Source of the DNA: Vesta saturnalis
Lineage: Eukaryota; Arthropoda; Insecta; Coleoptera; Lampyridae
DNA: 64,000 nucleotides
NCBI GenBank assembly: GCA_036346205.1
Contig: JARFJB010000400.1
Span: 2,984,501 to 3,048,500 of the forward strand
Reading direction: 5' to 3'
This document shows, in pieces, positions 37,877-50,999 of this stretch; the first letter of the stretch is position 1, and each line of letters opens with the position of its first letter. The notes beneath the pieces were generated by a model. It was not told the origin of the DNA, ran no database searches, and worked only from the letters and a program-made list of their open reading frames with translations. The position numbers were made by a program, and so were the translations under genes.

Positions 37877-39193
37877 GTGAAGAGATTTAGAGATGCTGTA
37901 AAGAATGATAAATCCTCACGTACTTTTCATTCCAAATTCACAAGTCTACAAGTCTTCTCCTTAGAAGAAGAGGCGCGTTTAAATGACTACATTAGTAATT
38001 GCTGCAAGATGCATTATGGGCTCACGATAGTACAAATTCGCAAACTTGCTTATGAATACGCTAAAGCATTGAATGTAAAGTATCCAGCAAAATGGGACGA
38101 AAATCAAATGGCTGGCTTGGAGTGGATGCGTAATCCAAATCTCAGTTTGCGAAAGCCAGAAAACACCAGCGCTGCACGATCATTCGTTTTTAATAAAACC
38201 GCAGTTACAGCGTTTTATAATAATTTGACCGAAGTCTTCCAGCGACATAATTTTACTTCCGACAGGATATTTAATTCTGGTGAGTCCGGTGTGTCTACTG
38301 GTTTGGACACTCCTAAAGTTTTGGCTCCTAAATCACAGAAACAAGTTGGGCAAATCGTTTCAGCAGAAAGAGGCGAACTTGTTACTTTTGGTGCTATAAT
38401 TTCAGCAGGTGGAAATACTATCCCACCGCTATTTGTATTTCCACGTGTGCACTACAAAGACCATTTCCTTGAAGGTGCACCTGAAGGAAGCATCGGGGCT
38501 GCAAGTAGAAGTGGATGGATAAATACTGATATATTTGTTTCAGTATTGAAACACATTCAGAAGCACACACTGAGCTCTAAGGATCATCCGATGTTATTAT
38601 TATGTGATAATCACGAAAGCCACATCAGTTTACAGGCTATAACGTATGCTCGAGATAATGGAATAACGTTTGTGTCTTTTCCTCCACACACAAGCCATCG
38701 CTTGCAACCGTTAGATGTTGGAGTGTTTGGGCCTTTTAAGTCTAAGTTGAAAATAGCGTTTAATAACTGTCATATCATGAATCCGGGAAAAACGGTCAGC
38801 ATTTACATTATTCCTAAACTGGTTAAACTTGCGTATATGGAATCTTTTACAGCGAAGAATATTACAAGTGGATTTGCTAAGCCAGGCATATGGCCGTTCA
38901 ATGAAATGGCCTTCAGCAATGAAGATTTTGCCCCTACTAATGTGTACACTTCAAATACTTCTGAAAATATTGCACCCAACCCGGAAACAAATTCTGTCAC
39001 TCTAGAACCACAACCTTTTATTAGTTTGCCAGCGGCTGATATGAATGAGGAAGATCTGCTACCAGAGAGTAATAGAATACAGTCTCGTCCGTCATCTGCT
39101 TCCAAGATCACCAAGAAATTATCACCGAAACTTGCGAACCTTCCACCTCTACAGCCGAGACTACACCTGAACCGACTATTAATATTCCCATAA
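37877..39193 (+). pseudogene. DDE transposase main open frame (438 codons)
   Basis: The longest convincing coding stretch in the window. It covers most of the DNA-binding and catalytic regions and ends by frameshift in the variable Ser/Pro-rich linker. A single A-to-G change (GAT to GGT, about base 38280) explains the lost catalytic Asp. Confidence 0.85.
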
Positions 39194-39329
39194 CACTAGA
39201 AGTCATAAGACCCTACCCTACAGTTATAAGAAGCAGAAACACCAAAAAAGAAAGAAAACCGGACAAGTCCTGTATTTACACTGATACACCTGAAAAAATG
39301 CACTAGAAGAGAGACATAGACAAAAAGAA

Positions 39330-39833
39330 ATGAAAAAACTAGAACAGGAAAGAAAAGCCAGAGCTAAGGAAGTGAAACGTTGTGTACTTTCAAAACCAAA
39401 GAAAAAGAAAGCTAAAATAATAGAAACTGATTCAGAAGAATCGGAAGAATCCCAAATAAGCTTACATGAAAGCTCTACCTCTCCGCTGGATTTCGAAACC
39501 AATGAAGATTCCGATACAAATAATGATGTGACACTGACACCAGAGAATATCAAAGATAACTGTTATACTTTGGTAAAGTTTCTAATGAAAACATCTATAG
39601 TATATTACGTGGGAAAAGTCCATTATTCACCTACGGAGCTGAAAGTTTCCTATCTTCGCAAGAAACCAGGGTGTTGGTCTTTTGTTTTCCCCGATGTGGA
39701 AGATATCCACACATTGTATATCGATGACGTTGCTAAGATCCTTCCTGATCCTCAACAACGGTCACATTGTACAGCAAGAAGGTCAAGACTGTTTACTTTT
39801 GCAATTAATTTAACTAATTTTAATGTTCAATAA
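39330..39833 (+). pseudogene. Pogo/jerky-like transposase C-terminal extension
   Basis: 167 codons. A Lys/Glu coiled region (KKLEQERKARAKEVKR), then a KPKKKKAK basic patch, an acidic Ser/Glu run, and a folded-looking end (YYVGKVHYSPTELKVSYLRK, WSFVFPDVEDI). This matches the tail of insect jerky-like transposases and belongs to the gene at 37877. Confidence 0.75.
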
Positions 39834-40169
39834 CTTTAAAGTTAAATATTATTAAATTAGTTGGCTTTTTAATTAACCTATCTGAATCTACCTCATGGTG
39901 TACCAAAGTACCCCACCTGCTGTCCGAAAGTACCCCATACGTGGGGTGCGTTCGTACAAATATCTTATCCTAGAAAAATCGCTATAACTTTTTAAGCTTT
40001 TAAAATAGTAGATTCAGACTTTTTTGTAATTAACTACAATATATTTACTACACTTATGCGCATAAGCTAGATAAATAAGTCCGTTAATCATAAACTAAGT
40101 AACAAAAATGTAAAAAGTGTACGAAGGGTGACCACTCTCCCCTACGTGGCTTGGGAGTGTCATTATCTG

Positions 40170-41380
40170 TGGGTTCGATTACTTCCTGTACTTGAGCTAA
40201 TGGAGTTAAGCGCACCATCTTAGGTAGCGTTACTCTCCCTACTATTGTTAAATCTAAATCTGTACTTGTAGACACACTGGTGATACCTGAAGTGTCTCAG
40301 CCATTGATTTTAGGGATAGATTTCTGGAAATTGATAAACATCGTACCAGACTTTAGAACAGGTCATTGGTCTTTTAGTAGCGATACTGCACTTGCTTCTA
40401 TTTATTTGGAACGTATTACTCCTTTTTCTGCTTTTTCTCCTTCTGAACGAACATCTCTATAATCACTCTTAGGTGATGCTTTTGCTCATATGGATTCGTC
40501 TTTGGGATGCGCTACTCTAGTTGCACATAAAATCTCTACAACTGCGGAACCGACAAAACAGCGTTACTACCCTCTTTTTCCCACTCTTAAGAAAATCGTT
40601 GATGAAGAGTTGAACACTATGTTGAAGTTAGGAATTGTGGAACCTTCCACTAGCCCTTGGTCTATTCCGATCGTTCTTGTCAAAAAGAAGAATGGATCTT
40701 ATCGATTTTGTATTGTTTATCGCAAAGTTAATGCTGTTACGGAAAAGGATGCTTATCCACTTCCTTATATTAGTACAATTTTCGATTCGAGACGCACGCT
40801 ATTTGTCTAGCTTCTATGTTCGTTCAGCCTATTGACGGATTTCTCTTACTACTGACTCTAAACCGATCACTGATTTCACTATACCTGGTCGTGGATTGTA
40901 CCAGTTCACCAGAATGCATAATTCACCCGCAACTTTTCAACGTTTAATTGATCGTGCCCTAGGTGCAGATTTAAAGTCATTTTGTTTTGCAAATCTCGAT
41001 GATATAATCATTGCTACTTTTGAGAAACACCTAGAAGTACTTGCTCGGGTTTTACAACGTTTATCTACCGCTGGCTTGACATTACGTCAAGACAAGTGTC
41101 ACTTCTGTCTACCTGAAGTGAAGTATTTAGGCTACGTCGTGAATAAGGACGGTCTTCTGGTAGACCGAGATAAGGTCGCTGCGATTCTTGCTCTTCCTTC
41201 CTACTCCTTCTACTGTCTCCAATGTTCGCCGCGTAATTGGTGTTGCTTCCTTGTATCATCGGTTCGTCCCTAACTTTTCTTCTCTTGTTTCTCCGCTGAC
41301 TGTTCTTACCAAGAAGAATGACTTTACTTTACTTTAAACTGATGCTTCCAATTTCGGAATTGGAGTAGTTCGGGATTGTA
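40170..41380 (+). pseudogene. Ty3/gypsy pol fragment: protease end and reverse transcriptase
   Basis: VSQPLILGIDFW (protease tail, 40295), YYPLFPTLKKIVDEELNTML, GIVEPSTSPWSIPIVLVKKK, DAYPLPYI, then after a frameshift YQFTRMHNSPATFQRLIDRA, FANLDDIIIAT (catalytic Asp pair), LRQDKCHFCLPEVKYLGYVV, and a frameshifted RVIGVASLYHRFVPNF and SPLTVLTKK to about 41360. RNase H starts (TDASNFGIGVV) and is cut off. No LTR was identified nearby. Confidence 0.87.
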
Positions 41381-41389
41381 ATATTAGCC

Positions 41390-42850
41390 AATAACAGTAT
41401 AAATTTTATGGTTGAATTTAATACTTTTTAATGTAAATATTACTAATAAAATGAATTATTCACGTTTGGATGGCCTCGTCAATGTAACTTGTTTTAGAGC
41501 CTAAACCAAGTACATCAAATATTAAAGCTTTAAATAAACCGTTTAATAAACCGTAATGGAATTTTAATAAATTGTCTTACGTAATTGTTAACTGAACAAT
41601 ATTTGACAACCCCATTTATAAATGCTGGAACTTTATGAGAATACTAATAATATATGTATACTCACAGTTACAAAACGTAGGAGTAGATACATAATTACTA
41701 ATTAGCATATATGTCAACCATTTACTATTTTACATAATAATATAACGAGCTGTTTGGTCTTTAAACATTGAAATTCTGTTTCCTTTCACCAATATACATC
41801 ATTGTTATGATATTAAAAAGGGGAAGCGGTATAATACAGGATTAAGGCGAGGTTGTTGGTTGTCTATGAAGAATATTTTTTTTAATTTATTGTGTAATAC
41901 AATAGTTTATGATTGGTATAAAATTCTTTAAAATAAGATTTAAGGGTTTTGTTTCTATGTAGTAATCCTTTCTTGCATTACTTTTAAAATTAAGCTTGAA
42001 AGCTTTGAAAATGTATCAAATTTATTAAACTCAAACTCAGATTATTTAATTTAGTTATTATCTAGATATCCTTGCATAATCATTGACTCGTAAATAATTA
42101 TTAATTTTTTGCGCTAATGTTAATGTTAACTCTTATTATAATTATTAATTAGACTTTCAATCGTTTCTCATCAATCATAATTACATGCTTCTGTTTGATG
42201 CATGTGCTATACGTAGTTCTTATATCATTCATCACATATGAACAAATTTTTTAATTAGTTCTGCAAAATTTAATTCCAAGATGATTAAAAAAATTGTTTT
42301 GTGTATATTATTAACATCCTTGGACACCATCTGTTACATAAGATATTGCTATCACAACCTCATCTTCTTTATTTATAATAGCTTAACAATGTTCTCGAAT
42401 TCTGAACAAGATAAATCATAATTGCTTGATGTATAATAGTAAGCTTTATTGTAAGAATTTCATTATATAGAAGTCCTTTTGTAGCTAAGAATACTACTTG
42501 CTGCAAATTTACACATTTAAGAAGCAAATTATTTAAATGTAATTAAAAACTTTGCTTTGTTGTATAATAGCAGTTTAAGTAGTTTGCCTTTGAAGTTAAT
42601 GTTTCGCTTCTCGTCTTCATACCTTTGTACTTTCCTTATTTATATTTTACAAGGATTTGGCGTCTCACTGTATTGCACTACACGTTTGAATATTTGTATT
42701 CGCTCCTTATACTTGAACAAATTAGTGGTCAGGTCGGTAAATAGTGACCGTCCATAGGTTTACCTACAGGGCCTTGGCGGTCACCAATGACCGCTGTGCG
42801 CGCAATGTGGGTGTCCCAGAACTCGACCGACAAACATACCATGAGTAGAA
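41390..42850. other. AT-rich non-coding stretch
   Basis: No gene seen. At 42730-42830 there are GGTCA/TGACC words in both orientations (GTCAGGTCGG, AGTGACCGTCC, GGCGGTCACC, AATGACCGC), just outside the next element. Confidence 0.5.
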
Positions 42851-43029
42851 TAGAGGCACCATCCGCCATTTTATTTTTTTGTGACGTCATTCTTGGGACA
42901 CCTTTCCCATCACTTTTTTATATATGCCCACGTGGGGGTCATATTTCTTTTCATCTGAGAATAAAAAGAAGTTATTTAATCTGTGTTTATTAATATTTAT
43001 TAGGGCCCGTTTTTTATCAAATGAGATTG

Positions 43030-43230
43030 CATAATTGTTATTAAAATTATTATTACATTTCTTTTAATTCCCATCTACAAATTGTGACCTTTTATCTATA
43101 CGCAAAACCTATTTCTATATTGGGGGTTGTATTCTAATGAGGGGTCCTAGTCTTGTAAGACGGGAACTTGTTCGCGGGCTTCTCCCCTGCCATAAAAACT
43201 ATATTCTAATAATGGGGAAAAATTAATAGA
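43030..43230. repeat. Internal inverted repeat, left arm
   Basis: Reverse complement of about 44330-44530 (shared GGGGGTTGTATTCTAAT, CTTGTAAGACGGG, CTTGTTCGCGGGCTTC). A partial third copy of its outer part lies at 44000-44100. The pair bounds a 1.5-kb sub-block inside the element. Confidence 0.75.
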
Positions 43231-43449
43231 TATTTTAAGGCGTTTTCGATAATTTAGTGTAGCACCTTTTTGCGACCCTGGTCTATATAAATAAATAGTA
43301 CTTAATCTGTATTATAAGCTTTATGACTATGAATATGTCTTACTGTTTTTAAAGAAAGTATGATATTCCATATCAATAATCAATTTTACGTAATTTAATC
43401 TGGGTACTAAAAGTAATGCAATTGATTTTAAAAAAGTTATCCCTAAACT

Positions 43450-43900
<451 letters not shown>

Positions 43901-44534
43901 AATAGTTTAAATCATAGCAACTTAATTACTCATTTTTAATTATGTATAATGTTGAAGGTGACTTTCTCAAGATAAAAATAAGCATGTTGTAATAAAATTC
44001 TTATATAGGTAAAGGTCACAACCCTCAAATGGAACTCAAAAGAAATGTAATAATAATTTTAATAACAATTATGCAGTCTCCTTTATAACAAACCCTATTA
44101 CGAAAATGATAGAAATTAATAGTCATAAATACAATATGCTAACCTCAGATATTGACAAAATTTGAGCTTGCACTTAAATTTCAACATTAAAGACTGCATA
44201 GAACATAATCGTTTAAGAACTAGGATTTTATATCCGTAATAAAAATCAAAACAACACTAATAAATATTAATAAAAACAGATTAAATAACGTCTTTTTATT
44301 CTGCAAACACTTGTCACTCTGCACATCTTATCTATTAATTCTTCCCCATTATTAGAATACAATTTTTATGCCAGAGGCGAAGCCCGCGAACAAGTCCCCG
44401 TCTTACAAGGCTAAGATCCCTTATTAGAATACAACCCCCAATGTATAAATAAATTTTTCGTATAAGTAAAAGGTCACAATCTGTAGATGGGTATTAAAAG
44501 AAATGTAATAATAATTTTAATAACAATTATGCAA

Positions 44535-45260
44535 TCTAAAATACAAACGAGATACAAAGTTACCTTCGTGTGACTTCGCACAGACTTTATTGCAAAATTT
44601 AACTTTATTGGACAAAATGAATTTAAAAACAAATTGCATTTTTGGATTTTATATAAAAATAATAAAAATCATTATCAATTTTAAAAAATAGTAAACCCCT
44701 TTTAATTACTTCAGAAAAACGAAGTACAAAGTTACCTTCATGTGACTGCGCACGGACTTTAAATTAACTTGTCCAAGAAAGTTAAATTTTCCAACAACAT
44801 GCTCGCATGCTTGTAACCTGTATGTAACGTTGCATCTATATTTACTGATATAATTATAAAGGGTACTATTTTTTAAAATTGATATTGATAGCTTTTTTTA
44901 TGTAAAAAACAAGTCCGTACACTGTCACATGTAGGTAACCTTGTACGTCGTTTTTCTGAAGTAATTAAAAAGGGTTCACTATTTTTTAAAATTGATATCG
45001 CTAGCTTTTTTTTATGCAATATCCAAAAATGCAATTTGAGTTTTTTGCCCAATAAAGTTAACTTTTGCAATAAAGTTCATTCGAAGTCACACAAAGGTAA
45101 CTTTGTACCTCGTTTTTTTTGAAGTAATTAAAAAGGGTTTACTATTTTTTAAAATTGATATTGATAGCTTTTTTTATGCAAAATCCAAAAATGCAACATG
45201 CCCGCATGCTGTAACCTGTATGTAACGTTGCATCTGTATGATCTGATATAATTAAAAAGG
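44535..45260. repeat. Nested inverted and direct subrepeats
   Basis: The words ACTATTTTTTAAAATTGATA and GAAGTAATTAAAAAGGGTT occur at ~44865, 44960, 45125 and (partly) 45260. Their reverse complement appears at 44650-44720. GTACAAAGTTACCTT and its complement flank them. A GCATGCTTGTAACCTGTATG segment occurs at ~44805 and 45205. This region can fold extensively. No coding. Confidence 0.7.
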
Positions 45261-45639
45261 ATTTACTATTTTTTAAAATGTATGTAGAATCTAAAAGTGC
45301 AATTGGTTTTTGAGTAAACTTTGTGCATTAAAGTCAAATTTTGGAATAATCATGTTCTTGTGCTTTCACATGTAATGTGTCTACCTTAATAATACATTTC
45401 TCAATTTTCATAATTATTTTTTCTTAATTATGTTTAAAACAATATTTATGGACTTAGTTTCTGTTATTTTATTTATTACCAGGATTAATAGTAAATAAAT
45501 ATACACAATGTGAAAATTTATCGATGAAATCTATTGATTGCTAACTTCACCTCAGTGTAATCCTACTGCATAATTCGAACAATGCAGATATAAATTGCCA
45601 ATTCCTCATTGGTGCTTGATAACTTTCTACAGCCAAATC

Positions 45640-45935
45640 TTCAATAATAAGTCTTATTGACAATTCACAGGTCTTCCTATGGGAAGTAACCTATCTCTTC
45701 TACTTGCAGAAATATTGCTTTCAAATTTATAAACAAACTTAATACATAACAACCTTTCATTAAAGATCATTTCAGATATTATCGCATACATGTTCATGAC
45801 ATTCTGATGGTTTTTGAAGGTAATGATTCTGAACTTAAAGACTGTTTAAATTACTTAAATTCTCTACACAACAATATCAAAGTTACAATGGAGATAGAAT
45901 CAGACAATAAATTAAACTTTCTAAATCTAAACGGG
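45640..45935 (+). pseudogene. Penelope-like reverse transcriptase fragment
   Basis: Translation gives TGLPMGSNLSLLLAEILLSN, DHFRYYRIHVHDILMVFEGN, LKDCLNYLNSLHNNIKVTM, DNKLNFLNL. Relatives have RYVDDI at the catalytic site. Here a frame or base change reads HVHDI, losing the first Asp. The fragment stops abruptly at the inner edge of the TIR (45935). Confidence 0.75.
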
Positions 45936-46264
45936 CCCTAATAAATATTAATAAACACAGATTAAATAACTTCTTTTTATTCTCAGATGAAAAGAAATGT
46001 GACCCCCACGTGGGCGTATATAAAAAAGTGGCGGGAAAGGTGTCCCAAGGGTGACGTCCTAAAAAATGCAAGATCTGGCCGATGGAGCAGTTTTCCATCC
46101 GTCCCGTACCAAGAACAACACCGTTCATACCCTATCTCGTGGATAGAAGCGTCATTTTTCGATTTAGTCTGTACAGCACATTTTTAACATACCGTCTGCA
46201 ACTGCATTACTAAGCATTGCTGCTATTAAAGGAAAAGTCAATCTGTAACGGAAACAGGTTAAAA

Positions 46265-47185
46265 TCTGTAAACTCCTTTATATACACGGAGTTTCAGTTC
46301 GTACGGGAAAAAGATTAGCAAAAGAGCACGTGGTGTTTCATCCGAAGCATCAGGTAGTTCTCCCTAGCAACTATATACCTACTCACAACAATGAGAATCA
46401 ATTATGCACGGCGGAATTACATTCACCATCGCCACCGTCAGGGCCCCAGTGTGGCCATTGGGTGGATGCAGCATTATAAATCGAGTATTAGAATCTGTGT
46501 ACGACGCTGAAGAGTACAACTAAGGCTAATGTGGCACATCATGGGAAACCTGCCATGCCCTTAAGTGTAAGTATAAGTAGCTTTGGTAACTGCGAGTTGA
46601 CTACTGTAGGCATTTCGAGCTGTGCAACGTTCAGGCGAAAGGCGGCTGGGTGCAAGAGATCCATAGCAGTTTATGTCTATTTCGCTACTAAAACTGTCCA
46701 CTTGGAGGATTTTTCGGATCTAAGTATACTAGCATTCATCAATGCGTTTGAGCGATTTATCTCACGTAGAGGGCATATCGCAAATTTGTACTCGAACAAC
46801 GCAGCCAACTTCATAAGTGCCAAGAATGAAATCGAACGTATTCAAACATTTTTAAGCTCGTCTAGTTATAAAGAAACTTTTAACAATGCAACTAGAATGC
46901 AAAACCAAATGACATCTCAATTGACCTTGCTCATCTTACTTTGGCGGATTGAAGCAAGTAGCAGGAAACGCAGCTAAGCATAATTTAGAAAGAGTTGTAA
47001 GAGAAGTACTTTGTTATATGAAGAAATTCGCACGTTAGTTACACAAATCGAAGGATGTTTAGGCACCCATTCTTTATCTAATATTTCTAACCTAAGATTC
47101 AGTAAGACTCTCCCTGAAGGCAATATCTCTAAGAAGAACGTAAATTCTCTGCCTTATTGGCAAAAAAAATTGGATTACCTCTCCA
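46265..47185 (+). pseudogene. BEL/Pao retrotransposon integrase fragment
   Basis: A Zn-finger region in broken frames (46380-46540) ends in HHGKPAMPL (usual MGNLP). The core follows in the 46531-46977 frame: SIAVYVYFATKTVHLEDFSD, LSILAFINAFERFISRRGH, LYSNNAANFISAKNE. In BEL/Pao integrases the last block reads YSDNGTNF, so the catalytic Asp is Asn here. A downstream frame (47011-47100) has EEIRTLVTQIEGCLGTHSL. Non-functional. Confidence 0.85.
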
Positions 47186-47211
47186 TGTTATTTTTTGTTT
47201 TTTTAATAAAG

Positions 47212-47345
47212 TGTGGCCCTGAACTGATAAAGTTTAGCCTAAATTGCAGTCACGCAGGAACACTAAGGAAGATGGTGTGGTCCTGAACTGATAAACTTTA
47301 GTCTAAATTGCTGAGTCACTCAGGAACACTAAGGAGGATGCATAG
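47212..47345 (+). repeat. ~66-bp tandem duplication
   Basis: Two adjacent copies of a unit with CCTGAACTGATAAA, TTTAG, CTAAATTGC, CACGCAGGAACACTAAGGA, differing by a few substitutions and a short insertion. Confidence 0.85.
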
Positions 47346-47349
47346 TGGG

Positions 47350-48430
47350 ATATTAAATTGTCTAGAGATGCCTATGACAGGCTTCCTTAATTTTTTTCAT
47401 ATCATAAGTGAGAGAGTTTTGTACAAGTGGAGATTTGTACTTCATATTGTTGACATGAATGAGAAAACTTAGTATTCCTAGTAAAGGAGACACGAGATCG
47501 TATCACAGAAGGTAATGCAGCAGCACAATAGCCATTGTAATTCTATGGGACTAATGGGGCTGTATGTCAGAACTAAAAGACTAGTCACACATAAGCCTAA
47601 CAGCTCTTCTTTGAGTATTTAACAGAAGATGACAAGCCCATGATAGAATGGAAGGTACAACTAGATTAGTACTTTCCCATTGAATGGTACGTTCAGATAA
47701 AAGGTGGACTACTAGTCAACTAAGATCAACTGCAATGAGGAGTGCTGTCGTTCAAGAAATAAGATCATTTATGTATAGCAGAAAAAATGTAGAACCTTTA
47801 TGACAGTTACAAATGTTAGTCTGTGTATACACGAGGGTAAATTAGAAAGTATCTGGTAATGTGTTATTACTCTGATTTTATGAATATACAGGGTGTGAAC
47901 AATAAGGTTACGACAACGTGTATGTTTCAAAATTGTATTAAGCTTTGGATAAATTTATTTTTAATATTAATTGAACTTAAAGGTTTTCAAAATTTAACGT
48001 ATTGTTTTAAAGTGAAAGGGTGTTGCACGAATTCAATGTTTGAACTTGAATGGTGGATGATTTTATCGGGTAGGCTACAACTCTATCTTCCACCAGATCA
48101 GATAGGATTAAATTAACACCTCGCCTAGGAGTATTTCTTTTAGAGAAATTTAAGATTGTAGTGGCGCCTAGAGACAATTTTTCCAGGATTGAATCTTATA
48201 TGTTGTTTTATGGTAAGTGTAAGGTGTTTAAAACTTTAATTCCAACCATTTTACGTTTTATATCAAATCCGACCATTTCCATTGCAGTTAGCTGGGCAAC
48301 CCGGTTACCTTGGTAAACCTGGACGACGCTTAGTGCGGTTTCTGCCGTATACGCCCTGCTTCTGACAAGTGACGTACAGACGACTTTTCTTCTTATTAAA
48401 AAACAAATTTAGGAATTTTTTACCAAAAAA
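47350..48430. other. Non-coding, possible transposon end
   Basis: No gene supported. TATACAGGGTGTGAACAATA at ~47884 resembles a Tc1/mariner-type terminus without a matched partner. The open frame following it (47859-48116) shows no recognisable domain. Confidence 0.4.
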
Positions 48431-48432
48431 AA

Positions 48433-48880
48433 ATGTATTATCGATTTTGAAGTTTCCGCATATAATGCTGTAAAGAAATTTTCCGTCTACAGTTATGAAA
48501 GGTTGTAATTTTCACTTTAAACAAGCTATTTGGCGTAAAGTACAAGATTTAGACCTAACAAACTTGTACAAGGAAAACGGGGAAGTTAGGAACCACATAA
48601 GGAGGTGTGTTGCATTAGCTCGTCTGCCAGAAGATAATTACAGATGGTTAGGTTTGTGTAATGAAAAATTCCCGTTGTCCCATTGTTAAATTCACGATTA
48701 TTTTATTGATCAATGGATTGATAATTCCCGTCGAATTTGGATTTGCCATCGAAAACGCCATTGGTCTACACATTCTGTAGACAGGTGGCATAACAGGCTC
48801 AACAGACGGATCGGAAAAGCACTTCCCAATATATTTTAACTGATGACAGTTCTTCAGGAAGAAATGCACTATTATAGTAA
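48433..48880 (+). pseudogene. MULE transposase fragment
   Basis: IIDFEVSAYNAVKKF, then after a frameshift GCNFHFKQAIWRKVQDLDL and NHIRRCVALARLPEDNY (48495-48689), then after another FIDQWIDN, FWICHRKRHW-like and VDRWHNRLNRRIGKALPN. This order matches the catalytic domain end of MULE transposases found in insects. The N-terminal half is missing. Confidence 0.8.
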
Positions 48881-48944
48881 TGTCTCTATACAAAATGGTG
48901 TATGCATAAGTACTTGATTAGGAAAATTTGTTTAAGTATTGTAT

Positions 48945-50755
48945 ACCGGATGTCCACTTGAAAACTTGCCAGACCCCATATCCTCGAAACTATAACAGAT
49001 AAGTAAAATTTCTCGAAATCGTCGCTAGAATATGGAGGGCAACCATTACGACACGCAGGAAAATCTTCTGCAACCCTTAGGTTCCGCCATCTCTTCGTAT
49101 TTATCGCTACTAATATCAAATCAAATCACTACTTCAAAAAGATCGTAAACAACTACGATCTGTAAGTCAAAAAACACAAAATATTGTTTATTTATCAGAG
49201 GAATTCTTATTAAAGGAGCTTTGAGATATTTGGACATTTGCTTGTAGAATTTTCAATAATAATTTTTTTTTGCAAATGCTTGATATCAAGTATGCGCCTT
49301 TTTATTAAAATTTAGCATCTGTCGTTACTTTTATTGTGAATCTTAATATTTTAAACCTCTTATTAATTTTTCAAAGGTGATTTACACAACCGCCGAACTT
49401 ATCGAAATTATTTTCATTTATGGTTCTTAAAACTGTTGTGCTCGACAAACTGCTATACCATTTAATGCATCACAACCTGGAAAAAACGTGTCATCAGTAT
49501 GTTTTAGACCTAATAAATAAAATAAATAAATTAAAAAAATCAACCTCGACTGCTACATGAAGCTGCTCTAATTGAAGTTCTTGGTCAAACTACAATGGAT
49601 CCCACTCCCTCACTTTATCGGATATCTAAATTAACGGGGTTTTGCCATGAGTCTGTTCAAAAGTGTTGAAAATGCACAAGCTCCATTCGTATAAGGTCCA
49701 CATCACACGATAATTGTCCAGATAGGCGAATTGAGTTTTGTGAAATTATGACCAATAAGATTATAGATAAGACTGAACTAGTGAAAAATATTTGTTTTAG
49801 CGACGAATCAAAATTTAAATGGCGAACTCTATTATCAAATGTTAAATGAAACAATACAGCCCCTTATAATTCATGAATTGAAAAATCAAAGAGATGAAGA
49901 TCTTGAACTAGTTTTGAATGGCAATTTGTTACATTTTCAACAAGACGGGGCCCCTCTACATTATATACTACGTGTTAGAAACTGGTTAGAGCATAATTAT
50001 GCAGATCAGTGGATTGGTAGAAGGGGACCAGTGGAATAGCAACCCCGGCCCAGATTTGACTCAAATATATTTCTTTTTTAAGGGGTAACTTAAAATCTGT
50101 GGTCTATAAAACTCAGCCCCAGTCTATTGCATATCTGCGGCAACGAATAATTGAAGAGTGTCGAGCTATTAAGTGACAAACCTTTGAAAATGTACGACAT
50201 GAATCTAAGAACAGACTTTATTATTGCCTTGAGAATAATGGAAGGCATCTAATCTGTATTAGATTCTGTGATTTTTAACTGGAGTGTATAATTCTCAATG
50301 GGTTATTGTTGAATTTTTCTGTTCATTTTGACTACCCATTTGTAAATAGGTTGACTTCTTATTTGTAATAGGTAGTTAGTGGCTGTAAAGATTAGCTGTT
50401 TTTGGAAAATAGTACCTAATTTGACATTTAAAACAATAAATTTGAAAGAATTAATTAAAATATATTTTTCGTATTATTTAAGAAATAATCGATTAATTAA
50501 CATTTTGTTTGATACTGATGAATAACATTTTTAATGAGCTTTCCAATGAAGTATTGCATATGGGGTAGTGCAATTTAAAAAAATAACAGTGCGGTGGCTA
50601 GGCCTAAGGGGTGAGTTGCAGAAAATTCCTATATGAATCATATGGTTTCGCCGTCAATGTTCTAGAAATGTTTTCGAGAAATTTTACTTGCCTGTTACAG
50701 TTTCGAAGATATGAGGACTGGAAAATTTTCAAATTGACACCCTGTATACAGAGTA
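48945..50755. mobile_element. Mariner-type element with long TIRs
   Basis: ~48948-49025 is the reverse complement of ~50672-50752 (CCATATCCTCGAAACTATAA with TACAGTTTCGAAGATATGAG; shared AAGTAAAATTTCTCGAAA). The transposase lies between on the plus strand. The right end (CACCCTGTATA) abuts the next element's end directly. Confidence 0.8.
49545..50255 (+). pseudogene. Mariner-type transposase, degenerate
   Basis: LHEAALIEVLGQTTMDPTPS (HTH), ICFSDESKFKW (first Asp), then frame 49839-50039 with LLHFQQDGAPLHYILRVRNW (second Asp) and DQWIGRRGPVE followed by a premature stop where WPARSPDLT is expected. C-terminal pieces (YLRQRIIEECRAI, ENNGRHLI) reach 50255. Stops and frameshifts make it inactive. 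Confidence 0.82.
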
Positions 50756-50999
50756 CGCCAAAGTCGCTGGCCTATTAGAAGTATCTAGAGAACGGAAAGA
50801 AAGATATTTCTAAAACTTTGGGTACTACTATTTGATGCTGGGATCTAGCTTTTGAAAATATGTTTACCAGTGCGCTGTTGCCAGATCGTGTGATACTGAA
50901 TCCAACTTTGAAATTTCAAACGAAATGCCCTATTTATGATTAGATTTTCGGATTCTACGTGTCATTCTGAGCATATTTGCTTTAACATGTGTAACAAAC

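Larger units (their letters stand above)
37735..39833 (+). pseudogene. Pogo/jerky-like DDE transposase with mutated first Asp
   Basis: A Pipsqueak-type HTH is readable in broken frames at 37735-37870 (SAIEEVVQGRLSYRKAP). The main frame 37877-39193 (from a non-ATG codon) carries a second HTH (LEEEARLNDYI...NCCKMHYGLT) and the DDE domain. The first catalytic block reads FNSGESGVSTG where relatives have NVDETG, so Asp is Gly. The second, LLLCDNHESH, and third, PPHTSHRLQPLDVGVF, are intact. The C-terminal acidic/basic part continues in another frame, 39330-39833. An upstream stop and the frameshift suggest a non-functional copy. Confidence 0.87.

Noticed and set aside
40084..40275. Minus-strand 63-codon frame ahead of gypsy RT
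   Set aside because: Its plus-strand translation reads as gypsy protease sequence, so the minus frame is antisense.
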